Shown here: in pieces, positions 34,244 to 46,596 of the stretch
How positions within the stretch are numbered: position 1 is the first letter of the stretch
Layout: every line of letters starts with the position of its first letter
From: Quercus robur
Lineage: Eukaryota; Streptophyta; Magnoliopsida; Fagales; Fagaceae
Assembly (NCBI RefSeq): GCF_932294415.1
Contig: NC_065542.1
Location: 40,885,942 to 40,949,941 of the forward strand
Length of the DNA: 64,000 nt
Reading direction: 5' to 3'
Program-made: the position numbers and the translations under genes
The notes under the pieces: generated by a model
What the model was told of the DNA's origin: nothing
What the model saw: the letters and a program-made list of their open reading frames with translations, nothing else
Database searches by the model: none

Positions 34244-34789
34244 AACCACCACGTCTGAAGCAAGCCACGAACCCAGGGACAATCACAGTGACCAAACCCA
34301 CCAATAAATCACAAATCAAACCACAAATGAAGAACCAAACCACGAAGCAAGCCACGCACCAAACCTAGATCGGAACCACCAACCACCGCCACCCTAACCC
34401 GAATTGGAACCACAACTCAACAAAAATTTACCCATGAAACCCACGAATTTAGAACAAACACTGTGGCCCACTCCCAACAAACACAATCAACAAACACCCC
34501 CCCCCCCCCAAAAAATCCAAGACTAGCGACAAAAGCCAAATGCGAAAGAGGGAGAGAAAGAGAACTCAACGCCGCCGTGCCGCCACCTCGGACCTGATCT
34601 GGTCGGGCTGATGGGTTCACGATGGGCCGATGGTTTTCAGGTGGATGGGCTATGCGATTTTCAGGTGGATGTGCTCTCTCACGTTTGACCGACGAGAGTT
34701 GTAGTGGAACAAGCTTTCCATCGGAGAAGAGCTCATCGGCGGGGAGCATGGCCACCGGATCTGGGTTTGCTAGGTTTCTTTTTAAATGA
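34244..34789 (-). other. Internal region of MULE-B, possible captured host sequence
   Basis: The unique part between the long TIRs contains GC-rich, gene-like sequence. Minus-strand frame 34755-34417 opens MAMLPADELFSDGKLVPLQL. The 'DELFS(D/N)GKLxPL' pattern recalls the N-terminal region of plant membrane-associated kinase regulators and similar proteins. The rest of the frame is low-complexity and runs through a C13 tract (34497-34509). This would fit a Pack-MULE that captured an exon fragment, but identity is unproven. Confidence 0.4.
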
Positions 34790-35336
34790 GATGGGTTGTT
34801 CTGAGTTTGAGATTTTTTTGTTTGGATTGGTTGTGTTGTATTTTTGGATTGATTTGATACTATAAGGCTTTAGGATTTGATGATATTGCTGGGTTTGAGA
34901 AAATGGTGATTTTAAGATTTTTAATTTTTGGATTTTAATTTTTGGGTTTGTGTTTTTAGATCTGGGTTTGTGTTCTTGTTCAAGACATACTTAGATCTCA
35001 ATTCATGTAGTTTTTAGTTTTTAATTTTTTTTATTTAGTTAAAATTAATAAATTAATTTTTTTAATTTAGATGCTGATGTGGCATTTTTTAATGCCAAAA
35101 AACATTTTTTATTATTAATTTAGGCCACGTGGACATTAATTTACTATTATTTATTCTTGCCATTTGCCACGTCAGCTTTCTCCATTTCTGATGTAACGGT
35201 AGGGACTAAAACGAGAAGCATTTTTCAGGTTAAGGACTAAAAGCGGTAAAAATAAAATGTAAGGACTAAAATGGGAATCGCCTAAAAATGTAGGGACTAA
35301 AAGTGGCTTTTCGCCTAATATATATATATATATATA

Positions 35337-35957
35337 TGATGAATCGTGTGATATCAGTGGACTGAACGTGCCGGGCCTTGATGAATTTGTGACTGTATCC
35401 TGAGAAAACAAACAGAAAACTCAGAGGAGACCAGTGGAAGCCGGCCAAGAATCCTCCGATGGTGAAGTTAGCCTTTTGTATGACTTCGTAAATTGAAAGT
35501 CTCAGAAAAACCGAATCCCTTACTCTTTCATTGGCGTGTGTTTATATAGTATGTGGGGAGCGGTTACCTGTTTGGTAACCGTTCCTACTGTTGGGGAATC
35601 CAAAAGACTCGAAGGTAACTTCCATAACAGACGTAGAAGTTAGATTATTTTAGAAATCTGCACTTCACAACGGTTGAACTTGACTAGCGATGGTACATTC
35701 TTTCACTAGGTGGAGACATGGTGTAGTAGCCTCTTTGTCCTTTAAGGACGAAGAGACGGTAGTAAACTCGTCCGTCCTTTACGGATGGACGGACGGTAGA
35801 AAGCTCGTCTGTCCTTCAAGGACAGATGGACGATAGTAAGCTTGTCTGTCTTTTAAGGACAGACGGACGAGGAGCTTGGCGAGGATTTCCCTTCTTATCT
35901 TTCCTTTGGACAATGCATATGGACAGGAAACGACTTAGGAATTTTCATTGCACATCA
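35337..35957 (-). mobile_element. Solo LTR (621 bp), probably Ty3/gypsy
   Basis: It starts TGATGAATCGTG and ends GCACATCA (inverted ends TGATG/CATCA). It is flanked by ATATA on both sides (35332-35336 and 35958-35962), in AT-rich surroundings that weaken the TSD evidence. On the minus strand a TATA box CTATATAAAC (about 35550-35541) lies downstream of a palindromic array (35731-35875). This suggests minus orientation. No internal retrotransposon sequence adjoins it. Confidence 0.7.
35731..35875. repeat. Four 36-37-bp palindromic tandem units in the solo LTR
   Basis: Units start at 35731, 35767, 35804 and 35841. Each is an imperfect hairpin of the form GTCCGTCC-TTTA-GGATGGACGGAC with variants GTCTGTCC/GGACAGAC. 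Paired substitutions between the arms keep the hairpins. Confidence 0.85.
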
Positions 35958-35962
35958 ATATA

Positions 35963-36844
35963 TATTAAGATTTAAGCTACAGTTTCCTTTTAAAAATTTT
36001 TTTTTTTGAGCTACAGTAAAATGTCAAAGATGACATTCTATTGTAGCTAAGATGTTAAAATTTTTAAGTATAGCACCTTTGATGTGTGTGACTTTTTGAT
36101 AGGATGAGAGGTAAAAATGAGATTTTAGCATTTTCACATCTTTGATGTGAATGCTCTAATTGGATAGCTCTTAATTATAATTGAAAAATATATGTCCATT
36201 GTGTTGGATTGTGTGGCCAAATAGCCTACAATATGGATGTTGAAATGTGTGGTTAAATAACCCACAATGTGTATGTGTGTAATTCTCAAAAGAAATTACC
36301 TTACACAATATTGTCTATGAGATGATTATTATTAATAAAATTGTTTAAATAATGGAATTGCATGTTTTGGCTATGATTGGTTGTGTGGGGTTCGACATTG
36401 TCAAATATGCAGTTGAGATTTCTCAGGAATAATGAGTCGTGAATGGGGGCAGTGAGGTGGATAAGAGATTCAATTTTAACGTTCATGTCCTAATTTGTAA
36501 GAACTGAAATGAACGTTGTCAACTTTTGTGGGTCTTTAAATATCCCACTTGAGATCTCTAGATAAGAGAACCACACAAAAATCTTACAGAGTGAAAAAAC
36601 CCATTGCAACCCAAACACTATTTCACTCTTATCTCTCCATTTAAATACACGTTTTAGATATTTACTTCCTTAGTGTTTTAGTTGAATAAGAGTTCTATTT
36701 CAATTTGAGTTCTATTTCAATTTTGCTTCACATTGAGCCTCTTAAGTTGAGTGGTACCTAGCTCTTAGAGAGGATCTATTCTAAAATCTCTAGGATGCAT
36801 GTCCCTCTACTTGAGGTGGAACATTTAGTTAAATATAAAAGACT
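35963..36844. other. Intergenic, nothing recognised
   Basis: AT-rich sequence without open frames of interest; short palindromic stretches around GATGTTAAAA..TTTTGATAGG are not strong enough to call. Confidence 0.4.
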
Positions 36845-36985
36845 CTTGGCCACTCTAGAGTTTACTAGCCCTTTTTCTTCCACTTTTGTTTTGTTAAACT
36901 TTAGTTCTTTTGCTTGATCATGGGAACCAATTATCCACAAAGTCCTTTCTACTAAGGTGTGGTGGTTTTGGTTATAGCTGATAAG
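36845..36985 (-). pseudogene. Relic of the N-terminal exon of a 2OG-Fe(II) dioxygenase
   Basis: Minus-strand reading HDQAKELKFNKTKVEEKGLV and NSRVAK aligns with YDRAKEVKEFDETKAGVKGL VDSGVVK of the intact gene whose ATG is at 42160. Nucleotide similarity extends on both sides (ACTAGCCCTTT, TTATCCACAA). The start codon position is altered and a frameshift follows within a few codons (VFYI.LNVPP in the next frame). Only this exon fragment remains. Same strand and 5 kb from the intact gene suggest an old tandem duplicate. Confidence 0.72.
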
Positions 36986-38288
36986 TGAAATAGTTTTGCT
37001 ATCCAGATTAATCTGTTCATGGGGTTGAGGAGATTGATGGATGTTTAGATAGTAATGGAATATTTTGCTTCCTATGAATCTATAATGAGCAAAATAAAAT
37101 TCACTTTTTGTCCTCATAAATAGGAGATGTTTTCTTTTTGGACCTTGATGTTTCTCCTGTTTCATTTAATCCTTGAATTTTTGGTAATAAATTCCAATTT
37201 CAACGTTCACGTCATCACTACTGCACACTCTTGGTGCGATGATCACTTCACAAGTATAAGTGCTTGTGGGGTGTGGGAGGCAAGGACTAGGATTCAAGTC
37301 TCCAGGAGGAAGTTTCACACATATATACACTTAGATTAGACTAGAGTATAATTTTTATCTTGTATAAAAAAAAAAAAAAAAAAAAGAAATTCACGTCATC
37401 TACCTAATAGAAAATGCTAGTATGGCTAAAATATTGCTTGTGATCGTTAATACAATAAAAATTACTAAAGTAGTATTTTTATTCTCCCTTACAACAACTC
37501 AACAAGCGAGGGAGGAGTATTTGAAGTTTTGAACCTAGGTGCTCTCCTATATGGGAGAATTGGGCAATGTTACTGAGTTAAAAGATTTTTGGCTACTTTA
37601 TTAGTATTAGCAGAGTCAAGTTAGTGAGTTATAAGACTTTTGACTACTTAAGTAACAGAGTCAAGTTAGAGGTTAGATGACTGGAAAAGTAATGTTAATA
37701 ACCACTTGACATTTATCTTTCCCTCTCCTCTCTTTTTAATTTTCTCCTACTCTTCTTCTCTCTCACAAAGCCACTTTTATCTAAATATGCTATTTGTTGG
37801 GGAAATAACTCTTTATGAAAATTCCAATTGAGTAACTAATATAATTATATAGGGATACTATGTAATCCAAAAATTTAAGCATATAAGTTTGGGCATAGCT
37901 ATGATATTTCAATCACTTATTTTTGTCATTATTATCTAATGTAAGACTTCACAATGTAATAGTAACTAATTAGTGATTAGTACCACTGCTCACATTCACA
38001 TGTTATTATTCCAACACTACTATATATGTTAGAAGCAGATGTCATAGGTGTATATATATATATACCCACACTTTCCATAGAAGGAAGAATCAGAGGTGTT
38101 ATTATACCCAATGCTTTATACATCAATCATATCATATTAGCACAAAATGAAAACAATGGAACATAATGAGCGAACTATTAGGTTTCATTATTAGTTTTTT
38201 ACATTCAGTTGCCTCCCAACCCTCACAGGATGAAGCAATTTTGACCCCAAAAAAAAAAAAAAAAAAAAAAAAGAAAGAAAGAAAAAAT
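36986..38288. other. Intergenic, nothing recognised beyond simple repeats
   Basis: AT-rich; poly(A) runs at about 37367-37385 and 38248-38270, (TA)n at about 38052-38063. The end part is the 3' flank of the dioxygenase gene. Confidence 0.4.
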
Positions 38289-39362
38289 TCATGGTAGTTT
38301 AAAAAGAGAAAGGGTTGTACCATCTAGCCCTGTCGACCTGTCTTGGGCACGATATTCAGTAAGATGGGTTTCCTTGTATATAGGAGGATTATTCTCAGTC
38401 AAAAGCTCCTTTATTGGACCATATGCCTTAAGTTTATTAGCTGTGCTTGGCATGAAAAAACATGCTGCTGATACTCGGGCTCCGATCTTTCCAGCCAATA
38501 CCCTATGTTCCACACTCTTGAATCTGTCATTGGTGATGAGCTACAAAAAAAATGGTATAACAAGTGAATTATATATTTCATATGCTTATTTGGTTTTTAT
38601 TGTTTGAATTTTTTAGTTAAAATCTTTTGTAATTAGAGATCCTTATTAATTCCGTTATGATCAGGGACGAAGTTATAAAATTTTGTTTGGAGAGATCAAA
38701 CTGTAATCTTAATTGAAAGTATAGGTATTTAGAGAGAGAGAGAGCAATTTTCCACCGTTAGACTTTAGAGGTGGTCTAAACAAGTGCACTTGAACAAAAT
38801 ATTATTAAAAATAAATTAAAAAAAAAAAAAAAAAAACTTCAGTAGTGTAACAACTAGACCTCTTATGTCCATTCTTTGTCTATTTTAGTTTTTTTTGCAG
38901 CAAAAAAAAAAAAAAAAAAAAAAAAATGCACTAGATCTCTTGAACAACATAAAAATTCAACGGGTTTTAAGGCATATAGTAGCAAGACCCTTTCATTTTC
39001 ATTTTTAACAATTTGGTGCAAAAATAAAAACATTAAAATAGTCAAAGAATGGATAGAAGAGTTTATTTACTAAAGCACCATAATTTATGCACTAAACTTT
39101 TCTTTTTTTGGGGGGGGGGGGGGGGTTCTTACTGCAACAATATAAAAATTTAAGGGATTTTAATGCATTTTACCGATTTTTTTTTCTTTTGAAAGAGGGA
39201 GCTCATAATTTTTAGGTTGGCCAAAGCTCCAAAATATTCAAAACTTAAAGGGGTTTATTTAAAAAAAAAAAAAAAAAAATTAGGTCAATACATAGCTCTA
39301 CCCTTGGTTATAATGTTGTCTTGAATTCCATCTATTAGAAAGTCATGATTTCAAAAAAAGAC

Positions 39363-39399
<37 letters not shown>

Positions 39400-42160
39400 C
39401 TCTTTAATTATTTCAAGTGAAATAGTGAAAGTTCATTTTACAATTAAATAGAGTCACAATCTCATTAACGATAAATTGTATTTACAATTACTTAAATTAA
39501 TTGAACATTTATAAAATTATAACGAAACCAGTTTTTCTAACAATTATCTCAAGTAATAAAGGGGAAACAAATAAAGTGTTTAGTCTTTACATTTTATGGC
39601 ATGTAATTTAAATAAAGATGCTAAATTATCTTTTGTATTATTGCTTATTTTTTATGTACTTGTTTAGTGCTTAAATATTGATTGTTGATTAAAGATAACT
39701 TATAAATATTTAACATTTTTTTCAATATTTACACAATTTATCAAGTTTAATAAATATATTTTTTGTTACTTTTTTTTTAGAAGGATATTTTTTGTTACTT
39801 AAGTACATTTTAAATTGGTTTATTGTACCATTTTATACTACTATATATGTAGGAACATTGTATATAAAATATTTCCCATTCATCATATTTTTATTCGGAC
39901 CCCAAGAACAGCTTCATGGTTTCATCATTAGTTGTAAATTTCTATTTAATTTGTCATATTTAATCTAAGTTATGAAATATATAAAATTTTGTGATTTATG
40001 TACATTTTCCTTGATTTATGTTAGGAACCTATAGGTAGGATGAACTCTTGAAAACCAATTTGTAAGGAGAGGGTGCCCAAGAACTTATAAAACATGGTTA
40101 AATTTACACTTAATTCATGTGAAATATTAGAATTAGATAGGAACCCCATTGTATGCCATATGCTTTATCTATACTATTATTTAAGGAACTTCCCCTATTT
40201 GTATTCCTCATTTTTTTAGTTCAAAAATGCCCCACACCCCTATATTTAAGTAGAAACAAAATTAAAGGATAATTCGGTAAAAATGCAACTCTAACTCCTA
40301 CTAAAATATTGCCTAAAAAATAGGACCACTCTCTTATTAATTTTCAAATTAATTCATTCACTTATAAATTAGATTTTCAAAATAAAAATTATATATATAA
40401 AAATGCAACCCTACACAGTTTTTTTTTTCTACAAAATAAGACCAATTAAAAAAAAAAAAAAAAAAAAGCTTCATCACACACTCGAAGTTGAATTAACTAA
40501 CCAATTATCTTGAGCCATGTGGGCTAATGAGATTAAAGCTAGTCTTCTATAAATATATAATTATAATTCAACATTAGATATCTTATATTGAAGAATGAAA
40601 CTGATTGCTTAGTGCATCTCTCTCTATTTCTCTATGGAGGTCTAGGTCCCTTTGAAGTGGCCCACAACAACTACTATTCTCATTCAGCATTCTCAACTAC
40701 TATTCCCATTCAACATTCTTACTCTTTCACAATTTATATTCATATTCTAGCAAGTTCTTATCAAATTAGGCATATTTCATCAGACTAAAATTTGGAATTA
40801 GAATTATTTAATTGTAGCTTTTATATTAATTTCAATAATCTTGGCACCAAACTTATAATGCTAGCTAGATCTTGTAAATTTCAAGTAGTGAATCATCCTA
40901 AGCTTACCTGCATAAAATCACCAATATTTGCTATCAGTGCCCCATCCACTGGGGGCACATCAACCCATTGATTTTGGTGAAGAACTTGAAGGCCACCGAT
41001 ATGATCTTGCAAGAGTATGGTTAGTGTAAATGGGTCCGAATGTTTGGGTGCGCCTAAAGTCAATTCGGGCTCAGGGCAAATCGGATAATAATTGCACACC
41101 ATAGTCTCAGAACTCAAGCAATCTAACCTTGCTAAATAATCACTGCTAAGTCCCAGAGCCTCTGATAATAATTCAGATAGTATATCCTTCAGTTTGACCA
41201 TGCATTTCATGAACTCAGTAATTGCCTGCCTGTAAAATAAATTCAGAAGAAAGATTAATAAAAGTAATCCACTTCGATAATCCCTTCATTATTTTTTTTT
41301 AAAGATTTGATTTGATTTGAAACTTATGATTTCTGATTTATGATAATATTTCTTTAGCCTTTACTGTCAAAATAAGTCATCAATTAAATTTTTTCTCTTA
41401 ATTAAGTAAGATTTACGTCAAAAACATTTATTTGACTGCGCGTAAGAGACTTTATAAATTGAACCCACTATAGTCATTACTTAATTACTTTATAGTTGCA
41501 TATATATATATATATAGGTTTACTTTGATATATAAATAAAAAATAAAAAAGAAGAATTTGGCATAAAATGTTAAGAAAGAAAGAACACTTATTGTAAACA
41601 GATAAACAAGTGTTTACTATATATAACCTGCAAACTTGAGGCAATTCATCCTTGTCTAGTTGTTCATTTGGGAAAGCACACGCCAAAGTGTCCCTCCAAT
41701 GTGCAGGTGTGGATGCATGAAAAAGAGATCCATTGCTGACATACCTCACTGGTAGACTTCTATCACGCGAGTACCACTTCATCTTCACCTCCTTGGGTTG
41801 CTCATGAAATTGTCTAATACCTTCCAACAACTCAGCCATGGTGGCACTTGGAACCCCATGATTAACCATTTTAAAGGTACCCCATGTTTCTGCTGCGGCA
41901 CGTATTTCATTGACAATCTCACTACGCTGCTCACTTCCAAAGCCTTTGAGATCAATCACTGGAACAAGTTGGGAAATATGATCACTAGCAATATTATTGG
42001 ACAATGGACTTGGTAATTTCTCTGGTGGATGGATGAAAAATCTTGGAATTTTGACCACTCCAGAGTCTACTAGCCCTTTCACTCCAGCTTTTGTTTCATC
42101 AAACTCCTTCACTTCTTTAGCACGATCATAATCTGAGAACACATTATCCACAATTTCCAT
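38289..42160 (-). CDS. 2-oxoglutarate/Fe(II)-dependent dioxygenase, ACC-oxidase-homolog type (368 aa, three exons)
   Basis: Exons 42160-41628, 41229-40908 and 38540-38289 join in frame with GT..AG introns (donors GTTATA and GTAAGC; acceptors TTACAG and TTGTAG). Start MEIVDNVFSDYDRAKEVKEF; the N-terminus FDETKAGVKGLVDSGVVKIP is diagnostic of plant '1-aminocyclopropane-1-carboxylate oxidase homolog' proteins of the DOXC class. Iron ligands are H241 and D243 (KHSDPFT) and H297 (VEHRV); R307-x-S309 binds 2-oxoglutarate. Length matches the family. These are cytosolic oxidases whose substrates are mostly unknown; the name does not imply ethylene synthesis. The second intron is 2.37 kb and repeat-filled. 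An upstream in-frame ATG at 42220 exists, but homology supports 42160. No defects seen. Confidence 0.93.
38541..40907 (-). other. Large second intron of the dioxygenase gene with simple repeats
   Basis: It contains poly(A) runs (38819-38837, 38900-38926, 39260-39279, 40448-40467), a G16 run (39110-39125) and (AT)n (39369-39397). No coding sequence or clear transposon ends were recognised. Family introns at this position are usually short, so it has probably grown by repeat insertion. Confidence 0.6.
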
Positions 42161-42220
42161 TCTATTGTGGTGGTGATAACAGATAAAGAGATTAGTTTGC
42201 TCTCTAATTTTAGCAACCAC

Positions 42221-42700
42221 AATGAAATATATATATATATATATATTTTAATGTTGGAATGAGAGAAATATTGGAACAGTTTATATGCCTGGCTAGGCTG
42301 GCTTGACTAAAATACAAGTATGCTACGACAAAAAAAGAAACCTTGACTTGTCTTGGAGTTAGCAACTACAGAGGTCATATACTCATATTTTAAAGGAATA
42401 TTCCCAACCGATGACTCATCGGTGATTTTGTAATTTAATTTAAAGTCATATTACGAATATTATAAGTTTTATTATATAATAACTTTTACAAACCAATATT
42501 AGTAATCACCAAAAAATAATTGTGATATTAATTTATTATTTTTAACAAAATTACTTGTATGCATAAAAAACTGCGGGATGGAAATACTTAAAAGATACAT
42601 ATTAAAATGCATAATATAATAATCTTACATATATAATTTAAATATTATTGATAGCCATTCTTACTCTTTAAAAAGCCTTGTAAGAATATTATTAGGTAAA
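42221..42700. promoter_or_regulatory. Upstream region of the dioxygenase gene
   Basis: A (TA)n tract at about 42225-42246 lies 65-85 bases upstream of the start codon on the minus strand and could supply a TATA element. Beyond it the sequence is AT-rich without recognised motifs. Confidence 0.35.
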
Positions 42701-42701
42701 C

Positions 42702-42859
42702 GGAAAATTATTACGTACTCCCGGAGTACTATAAATGTGTACTTTCTTTTCTCACATAAATGGTGGATCTCACTAATTAAATTCATGATGAGACCGACTA
42801 TTCATGTGAGAGGGGGGAGTATGCATTTATGGTACTCCGGGAGTACCTAATAATTTTCC
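42702..42859. mobile_element. Palindromic foldback MITE (158 bp)
   Basis: Inverted ends GGAAAATTATTACGTACTCC and, at the right, its complement ending CTAATAATTTTCC; CCGGAGTAC follows inside each arm and the centre is short. The whole element could fold into one hairpin. A diverged half-copy lies at 53929-54035. No certain target duplication. Confidence 0.75.
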
Positions 42860-44651
42860 AACACAAACAAACATAATTACTTGAAAGTGCTATTAACCAA
42901 TTCGCTGACCCTAATTTAGAATTTGATTTTTTATTCAATAAATTTTAATACATAAAATTCATAGTTGACCATCAACTTATTATTATTATTATTATAACCA
43001 GAGATATCTACCTTTTTATTATTATTAATTCTTATAATAATAAATGGTTATTTAGAACCTAAGTTCTCTATATCGAGAGAAGTAGACAATACTATTGAGT
43101 TATAAGGCACTTAATAATTGTCCCTCTAAGTGTGCATTTGGTATTAGATTATTTATCTTTTTGCTGATTTTTTTTTTCCAGAAATAGTGCTAAATCATAT
43201 TTTAATTTGAAAAAAAAATGAAATTTGAGAAATATTTAAATAAAGGCTAAATACTAAAATCTAAACAATTTTTTTTTTTTTTGGTGTGAAATAGTTATAA
43301 TATGTTGCTAAAATTAAAATGCATGAACACCAGTATTCCTTTGGTTTGGTCATTATGTCTCCTTTCCAAAAAAAGAAAAAAGAAAGAAAGAAATCCTTTA
43401 TTTGATTATCAAAATGAGAGATCTTAATAACACTACTAATTCATGACATTTATAGCTGCATAGCACATTTCTGAATTGAGCTAATAAATTTGAACATGAC
43501 GTAGGATTGTGCTATGATCCATTCTATAGCCACTGAAAACCTTAAGTAATTTTCGTACCCCAATCTTATTTCTATGTTCTGGAGGGGCCAAATTAGGTGA
43601 GTTGTTATTCATTCTGATGGAGTAATAAGTGAAATTTTATGTAAATTGTTCAGTGTTAATATTTTAAGGTTTATGCTCTACTCTGAATAAAGATAGACTC
43701 GACTTTTATTTGCACATATAGGGCAAATGTCCCAATATTACATCTTTTTGCTATGGGTTTTTTTTTTTTTTTTTTTTTTTTGCAATTTACTTTATTTCAT
43801 GTTTTCCACGAGGTAAAGGTTGATAGAATAGAGGATTTGAGTTGTTATTTATTTTTTAATAAGTAATAGTTTAAAGAAAAGAATAGGAGATCCCCATATC
43901 TATTAGATAGAAAGATATTAGAAACATTCTATGTTAAAGGGTAATATTAATATTTAAAATTTAGGAATAACAAATCTCTTCACAAAACTCAATTGAAATA
44001 AAATAAAGCAGTTTTTTTGTGAATTAGTTGGCGTACGGTTTTATCTATTAATTAATAGGTTTTCTAACAGAATTGAAACAATTACGAAGGTGCAATAAAC
44101 ACTGAATGGTTGAACTAATTAAGAAACTATTTGTTTTTTTATAGTTAGCCTTTTGTATTAATCCATGAAATTAAAGCTGGGATTTGTAAGCCGAGAAAGG
44201 TATTTCATTAGGCTAAGAACGAACTCTTCCCTATGGGTGACACTTAAATGGTCATCTTAAGTGTGCATTTGGCAAAATTTATTTTTGCCAACTTATTTTA
44301 CTATTCAGTTTATTTTTGCTATTATTCATGGATTCCACTACACTTTTGGTACCATTCATAGGTCTCATTGTACTATTTCAGCTAGTTTTTACCTTTATAT
44401 ATAGTACTTTTAACAAAAAGAATTCAGTTTCAGCAAAATAAGCGGATCTCAAGCAGACCTTAAATGGGTTCCAATTAATTTTGAAATGTAGCTACTTAAT
44501 TAATGGGATATATTTAGCTGATTTGTCATGGATAATCACCAATGGTGGCTCTAGAATAATTTTTAGGAGTGTTAATAAAAGATGAATTTTGGATAGGAAA
44601 TGAATCTTGTAGTCTACAAGATCTCCTTACTACAAATTTGACCATAGTACC
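42860..44651. other. Intergenic, nothing recognised beyond simple repeats
   Basis: AT-rich sequence with a T-run at about 43759-43782 and many short poly(T/A) tracts. No gene or transposon boundary could be supported. Confidence 0.4.
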
Positions 44652-45758
44652 TGAAAGTTCAAATAGTGTAAAAACACCCTTGAACGTTTAGACCCCCAAT
44701 TTACAAATTAACTAATTCAAGCTTTATGTCAAATAACTAGTGTGGGGAAAATGAACAAAAGCTATAATATAGAATTGGAAAAACAATCTAAGCCAAATTA
44801 AAATCACAACCCACAGCAGATAATAAAAGGCAAAGATAAAAAGGGAAGGAAGATGCAAACACAAAGACAACACGCGATGTGTTATCGAAGAGGAAACCGA
44901 AGCCCTCGGCGTAAAACCTCTCCGCCGCCCTCCAAGCGGTAAACAATCCACTAGAAAATGTAGTTGGGATACATGGACAACAATAGACCCTCCAAGCCTA
45001 ATCTACCCAGTGCACCTAAGCCCTCCAAGCTTCTTGCTCCAACGAGGTTGCGCTGAACCTTTTTCTTTTCTAGCTTTCCAGATTCCGCTACTAGACCATA
45101 GCATCAACCAATGTAGATTGGTTCCTTCCTAACTGCTTCCCAGAACACGAAACAGCCCTCTCACAGTAATAAATATGGTGAGAACAATGTTTTGGTAAAA
45201 TGCCTCTCAAGGGTTTGACAATGAAGAGGAAGAGAGTTGAGGAATTTGAAGAGACTTTAATGTATAGATTGTAGGTGAATCAATCTTGTTTTACTCTAGG
45301 GTTTCTCTCTCAAAATTCTCTCTGGAAGCTTTCTTTCTTTGTGGGTATAAGGGGTATATATACTAGGGTGAGAGAAGAATGTGAAACGTCAGGTTTTTCA
45401 AAACAGGGTTGGCTTGCGGCTTGGCCTCGCGACTTGACTAAGTCGCGAGATCCAGTCGCGAGATAACCGTATGGCCAGTTGTCTGGTTTTGTCCTATAGT
45501 GCTCCAGCTAACATGATTGCTCACCTTTTGGCATGCTTGGCACGTGTGCTGCATCTGGCGGCTTGCAGCCGCGAGTCACCCGCGAGATCTAGCCGCGAGT
45601 CATTGTTTTCTTGCACACTCTTGAGCATTCGACACTCTATCTCACTCACTACCCTTACAACAAAACCCACCTAAATACAAGGTTACTAAATGCTGAAATA
45701 CAAGCAAATTTGGCACGGAATAAAGCCAATAAGATGGTTGATTAAATTCAATCTTACA
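44652..45758 (-). repeat. 3' LTR of retrotransposon 1 (1,107 bp)
   Basis: TGAAAGTT..CTTACA on the plus strand. On the minus strand a TATA box lies at about 45355-45364 (GTATATATACC), downstream of a cluster of CGCGA-containing words (45420-45470 and 45567-45605). Confidence 0.92.
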
Positions 45759-45770
45759 ATCTCCCCCTTT
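45759..45770 (-). other. Polypurine tract of retrotransposon 1
   Basis: On the minus strand AAAGGGGGAGAT directly precedes the 3' LTR. Confidence 0.8.
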
Positions 45771-46596
45771 GGCTATTTCATGACAAAACCCTAAAACAGA
45801 CTCTAGACTTAACATGTGAGTTGGGAACAGTTGAACAAAACTCACTCACACCTAACTCTAGAAGCTGTGAAGCACTTGAATTATAAGAACATGAAACTCC
45901 TGAAACACAACAATACACCATGATCATTGTATGCAGAAAAGTATGAAATGTATATGAAACAGGCTTAAGGTGATCAAGCAAAGATAAAGTGAAGTATCAA
46001 ATCATGGCTTGATCAACCAAGTAATCACCACAAGGTAGTGATCACAGTGCTTCTTTACACTTGGAATGAACACTTGAACATACAAGTTAACAAGAATAAA
46101 GCAAGTTACTTGTATGCCTAACACTCAACCAATGCATAATACACTAAATATATGCATCTAGGAACAATCCTACAAGGGCACAAGAGTGACAGTACTTAAA
46201 AGAAAATGCAAGACATTTAGATAGAAGTACTGATTTAAACAAAGTATAAAAGGCTGCATAAAGCATGGTACAAATCATAAAGCCTACAAAAATGTATAAA
46301 AACATAACCCTAAAAGCTTACATAAGCAACATGGGTACAGAGCACAATATATATTGAATAACATCAACAATATATATAAAAAGAGTAAACCAAGTTTATA
46401 AGTTATGAGTTAGAAACACCAAAACCATAGTGTATCAAACCCATAGTAACACTTAATATCCAAAAACATAAACCCATAAGTTTAAAGGATAAGACTTAAA
46501 ACAAAAGTATGTGTGTACTCCCTCTATTACTATGCACACTTCCCTTTGAGCTTTCTCCCCCTTATTGAATGGTCTCCCCCTTTTTGGCACGAATAG

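Larger units (their letters stand above)
25504..35315. mobile_element. MULE-B: non-autonomous Mutator-like element (1.6 kb) split by MULE-A
   Basis: The ends GGCGAAAAGCCACTTTTAG (25504) and its inverted copy ending 35315 are flanked by the 9-bp duplication TAATATATA (25495-25503 and 35316-35324; low-complexity surroundings, so slightly less certain). Removing MULE-A and one 9-bp repeat restores a contiguous element of about 1,598 bp. Its TIRs are about 525 bp (25504-25559 plus 33774-34243, against 34790-35315), with 0.55 kb of internal sequence. Shared TIR motifs include GCTGATGTGGCA and GGCCACGTGGACATTAAT. Confidence 0.87.

Noticed and set aside
44724-45845. Short frames within and beside the LTR of retrotransposon 1 (repeated in the other LTR)
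   Set aside because: Present in both LTRs and interrupted differently; LTRs are not expected to code.
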